Shown piece after piece: positions 41,707 to 50,194 of a stretch of 64,000 nt of DNA. This stretch comes from Solirubrobacteraceae bacterium (GTDB taxonomy: Bacteria > Actinomycetota > Thermoleophilia > Solirubrobacterales > Solirubrobacteraceae): assembly GCA_025449845.1 (NCBI GenBank), contig JANWIP010000003.1:1-64000 (forward strand), in the 5' to 3' direction. A program made the position numbers and the translations under genes. Numbering within the stretch: the stretch's first letter is position 1; every line of letters begins with the position of its first letter. The notes below the pieces were generated by a model. It had not been told where the DNA came from, ran no database searches, and saw only the letters and a list, made by a program, of their open reading frames with translations.

Positions 41707-43911
41707 ATGAGGCGGAAGCCCTTTGCGAACCTTGTCTTTGTTGTGCTCTTATCCTTGCTCATCGGCAGCATGCTCGGTGCGGGATCTGCCGACGGATCTT
41801 CCGGGTGTCCGAATCGAGCATTGACTGGCTTTCAGGCGTTTCTGCCCGACTGCAGAGCTTATGAGATGGTCACTCCGCCCTATAAGGAGGGTTTCCCGTT
41901 CCTTACAGATGAAGTATCTGAGGATGGGTCGCAGGTGCTCGTCGAATCCTTTGGGAATCTACTGACCCCCGAAGATAAGACTCCTGATGGCACGGGTCCG
42001 CTCCTGCATGCCTACCGACTGGTGCGTACTGACGTTGGCTGGAAGTCGATGCCGGTGGATGCGCCATTCTCCACGTTCGCTGACATCGAAGTGGAGAGCC
42101 TGAGCCCCGACTTTGGCACCAGTACATGGTCCGCAAGCGCACAAGGCGAATCGTCAGCTGATATCTATCTCGATCTTCCCAGTGGTCTAGTACGTGTAGG
42201 GCCCGCCGGTCCGCCTGGAGCTTTGGAAAGCTCGCTTCGGTTCGCTGGAGGGTCCGAAGATCTGCGTCATGCACTGTTCTTTGTTCATTCTCCGAAGGTG
42301 GGTCTGGAAGAAGAACATCTCTGGCCGGGAGACACCACGCATCCGGACCGTCGGCCTTCGCTCTATGAATATGCTGGCACTGGCCTCTCCGAACCGAGCT
42401 TGGTGGGCGTCAAGAATCAGACATCGGTGTCGGAAACCGCAAAGCTCGAGAGTAAGACTTACATCAATCAGGCGGCGGAACTGATAAGCAATTGCGGTAC
42501 GGTCCTGGGCAGCTATCCGGAAGGCGATACCTACAACGCGATCGGGGCGGATGGGAAAACGGTCTTCTTCACGTCAGAGGAATGCGGCGGTACACCACCG
42601 GTGAATGAACTCTATGCCCGGATCGGCGGGGAAAAGACGGTGGCGATCTCCGAGCCGCCTATGTCTATTCAGGGCCGGGATTGCACGACGGAAGAATGCA
42701 TGATGGCTGAGAATGTGTCCAGCAACCGGAAAGCCGCTGTCTTCGCGGGCGCGTCGCTGGATGGGTCGAGAGTTTTCTTCTCCACGAACCAGCCACTGGT
42801 GAACGCTGATACGGACAACGGGCCCGATCTCTACGAGGAGGACATCAGTGGACATACGGTGACAAGACTGGTCCAGGTCTCGCGCGGCGGGGTCGGCGAT
42901 CCGACCCCAGGAGTGGGTGCAAACGTGCTGGGTGTGGCCCGCGTCTCCGAGGACGGCTCGCACGTCTACTTTGTTGCGCGTGGCGTCCTAGCGGGCGCGA
43001 ACGGTAGAGGGAAGTTTCCCATGGTGGGCGAACCGAATCTGTATGTGTCAGTGCGCGAATGCGCCGGTGGGGGCAGTGTCTGCGGGAACCCTGTGGAACA
43101 TACCTCCTTCATCGGCACGCTGTCAGGCGCCGACGCAGCGGACTGGAACCCCATTAACAGACGGCCTGCGCAGGCGACGCCCGATGGACGTTTTCTGGTG
43201 TTCCAGAGCGCCGCCGACCTGACACCCGATGAGGAAGGCGAACCGGAGGCCGGGCAGGTGTTCGAGTACGACGCTGACACCGGGATACTCACGCGGGTGT
43301 CGCGGGGACAGAATGGCTACAACTCGGACGGGAATTCCAGTGTGTACCCGGCCACGATCCCCGTTCAGGTCTACGAAGTCGACTTACCGGATACGCGCTT
43401 CACGCACTTGGCGGTGTCTGCTGACGGCTCTCGTGTCTTCTTCACGAGTTCGAACTCTCTTACACCGCAGGCTTTGGCAGGCGTCGCCAGCGTGTACGAG
43501 TATCACGATGAACAGGTCAGCCTGATCTCAGATGGCCACGATGTCGTCGTGCTCTCTGAAGGCAGCGCCACCCGATTGATCGGGACCGACGAGTCGGGAC
43601 GCAATGTCTTCTTCACGAGCGCGGATCGGCTAGTGCCTCAGGATCGCGATACCTGGCTGGATCTCTACGACGCTCGCATGGAAGGTGGATTCACGCCGCC
43701 GGCGATATCGGCGCCATGTTTTGGGGATCCCTGTCAGGGTTCTGGCAGTGCTGCGCCATTGTTGGTCGGCCCCGGTGTGCCCGCCGGCGCCGGGGAAGCT
43801 CCCGTCGGAGCTGGCACGCACCCGAAGGCAAAGGTCGTGAAGAAGAAAGCCAGGAAGCGGAAGCACACGGGGAGAGCGCATAAGCGGGCACGAGGAAGGG
43901 GCAAGCGATGA
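41707..43911 (+). CDS. Secreted beta-propeller protein with polybasic C-terminus
   Basis: 734 residues from ATG 41707, with GGGAGAGGA upstream. The signal/anchor (LVFVVLLSLLIGSMLGAG) is followed by 'CPNRALTGFQAFLPDCRAYE', a start seen in a large thermoleophilial family. Propeller-type repeats follow: 'SEDGSQVLVESF', 'GADGKTVFFTSE', 'SLDGSRVFFSTN', 'SEDGSHVYFVAR', 'TPDGRFLVFQSA', 'SADGSRVFFTSS' and 'DESGRNVFFTSA', seven in all, each a TolB/PD40-like blade. The C-terminal 30 residues are almost all Lys/Arg/His. The stop overlaps the next start (ATGA), so the two are coupled. Function unknown; probably surface binding. Confidence 0.85.
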   Translation: MRRKPFANLVFVVLLSLLIGSMLGAGSADGSSGCPNRALTGFQAFLPDCRAYEMVTPPYKEGFPFLTDEVSEDGSQVLVESFGNLLTPEDKTPDGTGPLLHAYRLVRTDVGWKSMPVDAPFSTFADIEVESLSPDFGTSTWSASAQGESSADIYLDLPSGLVRVGPAGPPGALESSLRFAGGSEDLRHALFFVHSPKVGLEEEHLWPGDTTHPDRRPSLYEYAGTGLSEPSLVGVKNQTSVSETAKLESKTYINQAAELISNCGTVLGSYPEGDTYNAIGADGKTVFFTSEECGGTPPVNELYARIGGEKTVAISEPPMSIQGRDCTTEECMMAENVSSNRKAAVFAGASLDGSRVFFSTNQPLVNADTDNGPDLYEEDISGHTVTRLVQVSRGGVGDPTPGVGANVLGVARVSEDGSHVYFVARGVLAGANGRGKFPMVGEPNLYVSVRECAGGGSVCGNPVEHTSFIGTLSGADAADWNPINRRPAQATPDGRFLVFQSAADLTPDEEGEPEAGQVFEYDADTGILTRVSRGQNGYNSDGNSSVYPATIPVQVYEVDLPDTRFTHLAVSADGSRVFFTSSNSLTPQALAGVASVYEYHDEQVSLISDGHDVVVLSEGSATRLIGTDESGRNVFFTSADRLVPQDRDTWLDLYDARMEGGFTPPAISAPCFGDPCQGSGSAAPLLVGPGVPAGAGEAPVGAGTHPKAKVVKKKARKRKHTGRAHKRARGRGKR

Positions 43912-46900
43912 TCACGAATTTGAAATATTACTTGCATTCCATCTCATTGACAGCGGCCTGTGGCTTATGCATCATGACTCTGGCCTGCGTGGCGTCCCCC
44001 CGCGTCGCGCAGGCCGCCCCCTCCGCGGGATGGCTGATCTCCTCGGTCGCGCAGCCGACGAACTTCGCGACCACGGACAACACACTGTGCACCAGCGCAT
44101 TGCTCTCGTTTTGCGACCGATATATCGTGACCGTCACCAACGTCGGAAGCGCCGCGGCGGGCGAACCGGAACACGGGCCGGTAGTCATCGCCGACACATT
44201 GCCACCGGGCCTCAGGGCGGTCGGGATGAGTGGCGCCAATCTGGAGGATGGTATACGTCTGGAAAATAATGGTATGGGCTGGACGTGCACCGTGTCCAAC
44301 ACCACCTGCACCTATACCGGACAGGTGGACCCAGGCAGCACGCTGGTTGTCTACGTGGAAGTGGAAGTGGCCTCCGCGGTGCACAGCATCACGAATTTCA
44401 CGCGGGTGTCGGGCGGTGGCGCTCCGCCGATTGCTACGAGTGAACCGCTGACGCTGCCGAACACCGTGGATGGGCCACCGGCCGCCTTCGGGATCTCGGC
44501 CTTTGGGGTCGAAGCGCACGATCTGGACGGGCTGCTGGACACCCTGGCAGGCGATCATCCGTATGGCCTCACCAGCACGGTGAACTTCAACACGGCCATC
44601 ACGGCAGAGCCGAATGGAGTGCTCGTACCTGGAAGCGTAGAGCCTCCCAAGGATCTGGCTGTCTACCTGCCGTTAGGTTTCATTGGCAATCCCACTGCGG
44701 CGGCACAGTGCACCGAGATACAGCTGAGCGAAGGTGGGAACCTCAGTTCCGATTGCCCTCTGGCAAGTCGCGTGGGCACGTTCGTACTCTTCGATGAAAA
44801 TATCGTCTCTGGCACCGTGGTACCCGCGGGAGGAGGTGCGGATTCACCCATTTACAATATGGTGCCCCAGGGGGGTTACCCTGCGCAGTTCGGCTTCAAG
44901 ATCACCGGCATCCCGATCCCGCTGTACGCAAGCGTCGTGCACACACCCTCCGGCTATGCTCTGCGTGTCACCACTCCTGGCATACCCACGTCGCTCCACA
45001 TCGAGGGCGCCGCCGTCACCTTCTTCGGTAACCCCAAGGAAGCCGACGGCGAACCCAATAACTCCCAGGCCTTCTTCACAAACCCCGACAATTGCAGCGC
45101 CGGACCCCTGACCGCCAAGGTCCAGGCCGACTCCTGGGAGTCCCCTGGCCAGTGGGTCACCGCCGAATCCGTTGCCTACCCCCGGCTCACTGGCTGCAAC
45201 CTCCTCCAGTTCGAACCCACAGTCGAGCTGCACCCCGAAGTAACCCAGTCCGAAGCCCCATCAGGCTACGAAATCAAGATCAAGGTCCCCCAGAGCCAGG
45301 AGCGCTTCCCGATCCTGGCCACCCCCCAGCTGAAGGACGTCACGATGACGCTCCCCGAAGGCATGGCGATCTCCCCCGGCGGAGGCGATGGCCTGACCGG
45401 TTGCGAAGCCACAGGCCCCCACGGCATCGACATGCCCAACGGCGACAGCACCCCATTCGACGTAGGCACCGGCGAAGAAATCGGCCAGGAAGGCATGACG
45501 CAGCTTTCCCCGGGCCACTGCCCCCAGTCCTCGCAGATCGGCACGGTGCAGATCGTGACTCCGGTCCTGAAGAATCCCCTAGAGGGCCACCTATACATCG
45601 CCCGGCCCAAGTGCGGCGGCCCGAACCAGTCGCCGTGCACAGCCGCGGATGCCACCAACGGAAACCTCTTCGGCCTATACCTGGAAGCTGGCAGCGAAGA
45701 ACTGGGCTCCGTGGTCAAGCTCGCCGGAAGCGTCTCGGTGAACCCAACGACAGGCCGCATAACCGCGAAGTTCCTGGAAAACCCGCAGCTGCCCTTCAGC
45801 GAAGTAGCCATACAGATCAAGGGCGGCCCCCGAGCCCCCCTGGCCAACCCGCGTCAGTGCGGCCCCACAAGCGCCAACGCCGACCTGTCTCCGTGGAGCG
45901 CCCCCATAACCCCCGACGCCACCGTGGCAAGCCCCCCATTCGAAACGACTTGGGATGGCAACACGGCTCCCTGCCCGGCCACGCTCCCGTTCGCACCCAC
46001 ACTCTCAGCAGGCCCCGTAAATGTCTCGGCGGGCCACTTCAGCCCCTTCGCGCTGACGGTCACCCGCGGCGACCGCCAGCAGGACATCTCACGCCTACAG
46101 GTCACGATGCCGGTCGGCCTGCTCGGCATGATCTCCAAGGTGCCGCTGTGCGAAGAAACAGCGGCCAACCAGGGCACATGCGAAGAAAAGAGCAACATCG
46201 GCACGGTGCACGTAGCGGCCGGCTCTGGCTCGCACCCCCTGTGGGTGACGGGCAAGGTCTACCTGACGGGCCCTTACAACGGCGCCCCATTCGGCCTTTC
46301 GATCGTGGTCCCGGCGGTGGCGGGCCCGTTCAACCTGGGCAACGTGATCGTGCGTTCGAGGATCGACATCGATCCAAACACGAGCGCGGTTACGATCACG
46401 AGCGATCCCCTGTCGCAGTTCCGCGATGGCGTGCCCCTGCGCATCCAGACCTTGAACGTGACCGTGGAACGCGAAGGCGGCTTCCTCTTCAACCCGACGC
46501 ACTGCACGGGGATGCAGGTCGCGGCAACGGTGCAGTCCGCGCAGGGTGCATCGAGCAGCCTGACCTCGCCGGTAGGGCTGGAAGGCTGCGCGGGCCTTCC
46601 GTTCAAGCCCAGTTTCAAGGTCTCCACCGGCGCGGCCACCTCCAAGGCGCTGGGCGCCAGCCTCGACGTGAAGGTCACCTCGGGCGCGGGCCAGGCCAAC
46701 ATCGCGGGCGTCGCGGTGAAGCTGCCCAAGCAGCTGCCGGCGCGACTGACGACCATCCAGCACGCCTGCCTAGCTGCGACCTTCGCGAGCAACCCCGCGA
46801 ACTGTGACCCGAGTTCGTTGGTTGGTGTCGTTACCGCCACCACGCCAGTCCTGCCCGTCAAGCTCATCGGCCCTGCTTACCTGGTCTCCCACGGCGGCGC

Positions 46901-47234
46901 TGCCTTCCCTGATTTGGTGGTCGTTCTCCAGGGCGACGGTGTACGGATCAATCTGACCGGCAACATCAACATCTCCAAGGGCATCACCAGCAGCACCTTC
47001 GCAAGCGTCCCCGACGCCCCGATCGAATCCTTCGAGCTCAAGCTCCCGCGCGGCCCCCACAGCGCTCTGACGAGCAACGTCAGGGCGCTCTGTGGCCAGA
47101 AGCTCGCGATGCCCACGACGATCACCGGCCAGAACGGTGCCCAGCTGAAGCAGACCACGAAGATCGCGGTCACCGGCTGCCCGAAGGCCAAGAAGCGTGC
47201 TCCTGCCAAGAAGCGAGCGGCAGCCAAGCGGTAG
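43908..47234 (+). CDS. Large secreted DUF11-type repeat protein with polybasic C-terminus
   Basis: 1108 residues; ATG 43908 lies in the 4-base overlap with the previous stop. N-terminal hydrophobic segment (LTAACGLCIMTLACVA), then a DUF11-like domain ('DRYIVTVTNVGSAAAGEPEH', 'IADTLPPGLRAVGMSG'). Several repeats follow with 'CPLASRVGTF', 'CPQSSQIGTVQIVTPVLKNP', 'LPFSEVAIQIKGGPRAPLAN' and later 'CEEKSNIGTVHV', each a strand set with a conserved Cys. The protein ends in 'KAKKRAPAKKRAAAKR'. Likely a long cell-surface protein. The 111 bases after the stop contain no other gene. Confidence 0.85.
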   Translation: MITNLKYYLHSISLTAACGLCIMTLACVASPRVAQAAPSAGWLISSVAQPTNFATTDNTLCTSALLSFCDRYIVTVTNVGSAAAGEPEHGPVVIADTLPPGLRAVGMSGANLEDGIRLENNGMGWTCTVSNTTCTYTGQVDPGSTLVVYVEVEVASAVHSITNFTRVSGGGAPPIATSEPLTLPNTVDGPPAAFGISAFGVEAHDLDGLLDTLAGDHPYGLTSTVNFNTAITAEPNGVLVPGSVEPPKDLAVYLPLGFIGNPTAAAQCTEIQLSEGGNLSSDCPLASRVGTFVLFDENIVSGTVVPAGGGADSPIYNMVPQGGYPAQFGFKITGIPIPLYASVVHTPSGYALRVTTPGIPTSLHIEGAAVTFFGNPKEADGEPNNSQAFFTNPDNCSAGPLTAKVQADSWESPGQWVTAESVAYPRLTGCNLLQFEPTVELHPEVTQSEAPSGYEIKIKVPQSQERFPILATPQLKDVTMTLPEGMAISPGGGDGLTGCEATGPHGIDMPNGDSTPFDVGTGEEIGQEGMTQLSPGHCPQSSQIGTVQIVTPVLKNPLEGHLYIARPKCGGPNQSPCTAADATNGNLFGLYLEAGSEELGSVVKLAGSVSVNPTTGRITAKFLENPQLPFSEVAIQIKGGPRAPLANPRQCGPTSANADLSPWSAPITPDATVASPPFETTWDGNTAPCPATLPFAPTLSAGPVNVSAGHFSPFALTVTRGDRQQDISRLQVTMPVGLLGMISKVPLCEETAANQGTCEEKSNIGTVHVAAGSGSHPLWVTGKVYLTGPYNGAPFGLSIVVPAVAGPFNLGNVIVRSRIDIDPNTSAVTITSDPLSQFRDGVPLRIQTLNVTVEREGGFLFNPTHCTGMQVAATVQSAQGASSSLTSPVGLEGCAGLPFKPSFKVSTGAATSKALGASLDVKVTSGAGQANIAGVAVKLPKQLPARLTTIQHACLAATFASNPANCDPSSLVGVVTATTPVLPVKLIGPAYLVSHGGAAFPDLVVVLQGDGVRINLTGNINISKGITSSTFASVPDAPIESFELKLPRGPHSALTSNVRALCGQKLAMPTTITGQNGAQLKQTTKIAVTGCPKAKKRAPAKKRAAAKR

Positions 47235-47345
47235 GAACTCTCCGCTGCCGTTCGTAATATCAGTAGAGACCCTCACGTGCCCGCCCATCTTCGATGGCGC
47301 CCGCGTAGGACCAAGTTTCCCCCTAGGCAGGAGGAGGAAGGACCA

Positions 47346-47555
47346 ATGCGCTCCGCGGCAAGACCGCGCCATTACGTGGCGCGCCACTGGATTCTCATCC
47401 TAAGACCGATCCTGCGCTACAGCGCCACGCGCGACGCCTACGTGCTGCGTCTCATAGGCAAGTCCCGAGGCCCGGTGCTGCGCGTCAACCGCCGCCGCCG
47501 GCGCAGCCAGCCCTCCTTCGCCGGCCCCGATCGCCGCGGCGCCGGCATGGCGTAG
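47346..47555 (+). CDS. Small basic protein of unknown function
   Basis: 69 residues from ATG 47346, behind a strong GGAGGAAGG. It contains 'YVARHWILILRPILRYSATR' followed by 'DAYVLRLIGKSRGPVLRVN' and then a run of arginines. One amphipathic or hydrophobic helix and high basic charge suggest interaction with membrane lipids or nucleic acid. The strong ribosome site argues that it is really translated. It ends 24 bases before the convergent methyltransferase gene. Confidence 0.62.
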   Translation: MRSAARPRHYVARHWILILRPILRYSATRDAYVLRLIGKSRGPVLRVNRRRRRSQPSFAGPDRRGAGMA

Positions 47556-47579
47556 GCGCTGCCTACTCATCCCCGCCGC

Positions 47580-49163
47580 CTACCCATCCGCCGCCAGCAA
47601 CCCCACCCCCGCAAAGCGCTCCAGCACTGCCTCAAGTTCCTCCCGCGAAACCTTTTCCCTCGAAACCTCGCCCTCCGCAGCATCGCCCCCCGCCCCCAAC
47701 TCTCGCAGCACCCCGGCCCGATCCCGCTCGCCGTCCAGCAGCGCCAGCACCCGCTGCTCAAGCTCCCCTTCCAGACGCACGTTGGCATGCAGCAACGAGC
47801 TGACGGCAGGCAACCCCGCGGCCCCCTGCGCCCGCGCCAGCGGACTGGCCCGAGGCCGCTCCCCCGCACGGTTGACAAGCGGCGGCGCACACCCCTGCAG
47901 CATGACGATCTGCGCCAGATACGCTTCCAGCAGCACGACCCGCAGCCTGGCGCGCACCAACTCGTGCGGCACCTCATCCTCGGCGACCTCGCCCTCCGCA
48001 AGCTCATCGACCGCCGCGCCCTCCATCGCAGCGACCCCCCGCTCAAGCAGCTCCCCGAAACTGAGCGCCCGCGGCCAGGCCTCCTGAAGCGCCCCCATGG
48101 CGGCAAGCACCAAAGGCTCGGACGAGGTCATGGTGTATCCCTCGGGAGTCTCAAAAACACCATCCTGCTCGCCACCCCTGGCAGCCGAGTAAACAGCGAA
48201 CCCCTCAACCTGCGTGTCATCGAGCTCCCGACAAATGGGCGCATCGGCATGACACAAAAGCGTCTGCCTGAACATGCGGTTCTTGAAGAAATCAAGGTAC
48301 TGCTCGCGCACGACCACATCGTTCGGCAATCCAGCCATCAACCGCTCGGCGCTGTCCGGCACCTCCCGCATCTGACTCTCGAACAGATTGGCCTCGGACA
48401 AGAACGCAAGCCGATGCTGCTCGGCGTGCTCAACGAACTCATGAAAGTAGAACGGAGTGGATATCTCCGCCAGATCGTCGTGAAACAGAAGCGCATCGGT
48501 GTAGCGCAGCATGCGCCCCATGTGCTCGCGCAGCACCTGCGCATAGGGCGAAGGCTCCTCGATCGCCACGATCGTCTGCATCAGCTCCTGCGCCGCCCGC
48601 AGCTTGCGCTCGGGGTCGGAGATGTCGCGCACGTGATACCCGAGCACGTCCCGAGCCATGTCCCGCAGATAGCTGCCGGGATAGGCGTTGTAGCTGACAT
48701 AGGCGACCCCCATCGGCGCCAGATGGCGGCGCACCCCCGCCAACAGCGCGACCCGCACGCGCGGCGGGATCCACGAGTAAACCCCGTGACTGAGGACGTA
48801 GTCAAACCCGCCGCCAGCGACCCCCAACCCAGCCCCCTCAGCGACCCCTAGCTGATCCCCTTCAGGCAGCTCTTCGAGGTCCATGCACAACAGCTCGACG
48901 TTCCCCAAGCCGCCCTCCCGCGCAAGCCGGTTCCCCCGCTCAACGGCGGTCCCGGCAGCGTCGATGCCGACAAAGCGAGCCCCCGGCAGCGCCTGCGCAA
49001 GCGAGAGCAGGTTCCCCCCGTCACCGCACCCCAACTCCAGCACGCTGCTCTCAGCGGCAGCCGCGGGCCTCAGCCCGAACAATCTGGCGATCGCCTCCAG
49101 GCGCGCGGGATGCGTGGCCGGATAGGCGTACCCGGGGTACGCAAAGAGGTCGTAGCCGCTCAG
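47580..49163 (-). CDS. SAM-dependent methyltransferase with regulatory domain; probable non-standard start
   Basis: About 527 residues if read from CTG 49163. SAM motif I is 'VLELGCGDGGNLLSLAQALP', followed by 'FVGIDAAGTAVERG' and 'FDYVLSHGVYSWIPPRVRVA'. The 'STPFYFHEFVEHAEQHRLAF' block and C-terminal part match the methyltransferase regulatory domain of this family. The family's N-terminal block 'YDLFAYPGYAYPATHPARLE' followed by 'AIARLFGL' lies upstream of the first standard start (TTG 49082), in frame but with no ATG or GTG ahead of it. A CTG at 49163 overlaps the stop of the Hcp-like gene. Substrate unknown. Confidence 0.85.
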   Translation of the reverse strand: MSGYDLFAYPGYAYPATHPARLEAIARLFGLRPAAAAESSVLELGCGDGGNLLSLAQALPGARFVGIDAAGTAVERGNRLAREGGLGNVELLCMDLEELPEGDQLGVAEGAGLGVAGGGFDYVLSHGVYSWIPPRVRVALLAGVRRHLAPMGVAYVSYNAYPGSYLRDMARDVLGYHVRDISDPERKLRAAQELMQTIVAIEEPSPYAQVLREHMGRMLRYTDALLFHDDLAEISTPFYFHEFVEHAEQHRLAFLSEANLFESQMREVPDSAERLMAGLPNDVVVREQYLDFFKNRMFRQTLLCHADAPICRELDDTQVEGFAVYSAARGGEQDGVFETPEGYTMTSSEPLVLAAMGALQEAWPRALSFGELLERGVAAMEGAAVDELAEGEVAEDEVPHELVRARLRVVLLEAYLAQIVMLQGCAPPLVNRAGERPRASPLARAQGAAGLPAVSSLLHANVRLEGELEQRVLALLDGERDRAGVLRELGAGGDAAEGEVSREKVSREELEAVLERFAGVGLLAADG

Positions 49164-50116
49164 ATCTTGGCCTGCGCGTTGAGGTTGAAGCTGACGCTGC
49201 TGGGCCGACCGCCGCCAGTGATGACGGTCTCGGTGGCCTTGGCGAAGTTGAAGGTCACCTGCTCCAGAGGCGTGGCCTTGTTCGAAGCCTGCCCATCCTG
49301 AACGCTTGAGATGAGGACGTCGGTGAGATCGATCTTCAGGTAGTCCTGCTGACCTTTGCCGGCCTTGCGCGCGAACGACAGCTCTGCCTTGGCGATGTGC
49401 TTGCCGGTGGCTGAGGCCTCGAAGAGCAGCGGCGAGGCTTTATCGAGCGTCTTGGTGATGGTGAAGCTCTCGATCGTCTTGCCCGCGCCCCCGCCGCCCC
49501 CGCTCCCCTGCGCGCCGGTGTTGTGAGCGCCGAAGGAGAAGGAGTCGATCTCGATCTGGCCGCTGTGATGCTTGTCGGTGGACTCTCCCTTGATGCCGTC
49601 CAGCTTGAGGAAGGTCGTGCCGCCATTGTTGCTGAGGCCGAAGGTCGTATCGCCGATCAGCGGCGCACCGGGCGCGCCCTGCCCGCCGGCGGCGCCCTGC
49701 CCGCCCGCCGGTCCCTGGGGCCCAGTTGGCCCCTGTGGCCCGGCAGGTCCGCTCTGGTTCCAGGTGATCTGCTTCTCTTCCGGTTCGCACTGCGCCGCCG
49801 GGTTCGGAGTACCCTGCGCGCCGAGTGGATTGCTGAAGGTCTTGGGCAGGCTCGGATCGATCACGCGCAGCGAGCCGGGCGCCTCGGTGGCACCGTTGAT
49901 CGTAATGTTGTTCGGAGCGCCATTGGCATTCGTGATCGGGTTCGGGCTCGCGTAGCACCCCGTGATGGTGCCGTCCGCACCAGGAATCGACCCCACGGCA
50001 ATAGCCGCCCCGGCGCCCAAAGCAGCCGCCGTAGGCAGTGCAATCTTCAGCATCTGGCGCCCGCGCCAACGGCGCTGCACCTCGCGTGCGATCTCGTTTG
50101 CCTCGTGCTGGCTCAT
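49160..50116 (-). CDS. Exported Hcp-like domain protein with collagen-like stalk
   Basis: 318 residues. A short cytoplasmic start with 'EANEIAREVQRRWRGRQML' is followed by one hydrophobic segment ('IALPTAAALGAGAAIAVGS'). A linker and a collagen-like Gly-X-Y run ('GPAGPQGPTGPQGPAGGQ', then 'GAAGGQGAPGAP') come next. The C-terminal 160 residues match the Hcp tube-protein fold: 'FLKLDGIKGESTDKHHSGQI' 'EIDSFSFG', 'SFTITKTLDKASPLLFEASA' and 'DYLKIDLTDVLISSVQ'. Type VI secretion is not known in actinobacteria and no such genes lie nearby. This is probably an extracellular Hcp-like domain displayed on a stalk; its binding partner is unknown. Confidence 0.85.
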   Translation of the reverse strand: MSQHEANEIAREVQRRWRGRQMLKIALPTAAALGAGAAIAVGSIPGADGTITGCYASPNPITNANGAPNNITINGATEAPGSLRVIDPSLPKTFSNPLGAQGTPNPAAQCEPEEKQITWNQSGPAGPQGPTGPQGPAGGQGAAGGQGAPGAPLIGDTTFGLSNNGGTTFLKLDGIKGESTDKHHSGQIEIDSFSFGAHNTGAQGSGGGGGAGKTIESFTITKTLDKASPLLFEASATGKHIAKAELSFARKAGKGQQDYLKIDLTDVLISSVQDGQASNKATPLEQVTFNFAKATETVITGGGRPSSVSFNLNAQAKI

Positions 50117-50194
50117 CTCACTATGCCCCCCGGCTCGATTTCGAGGAATAAAGACTCAAGGCGGCGCAGGGACGCCACGTGCGAATGGTAACTA

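Noticed and set aside
49160-50116. Type VI secretion system from the Hcp-like domain
   Set aside because: No VgrG, sheath, baseplate or ATPase genes are present and the protein has a membrane segment and stalk unlike secreted Hcp.
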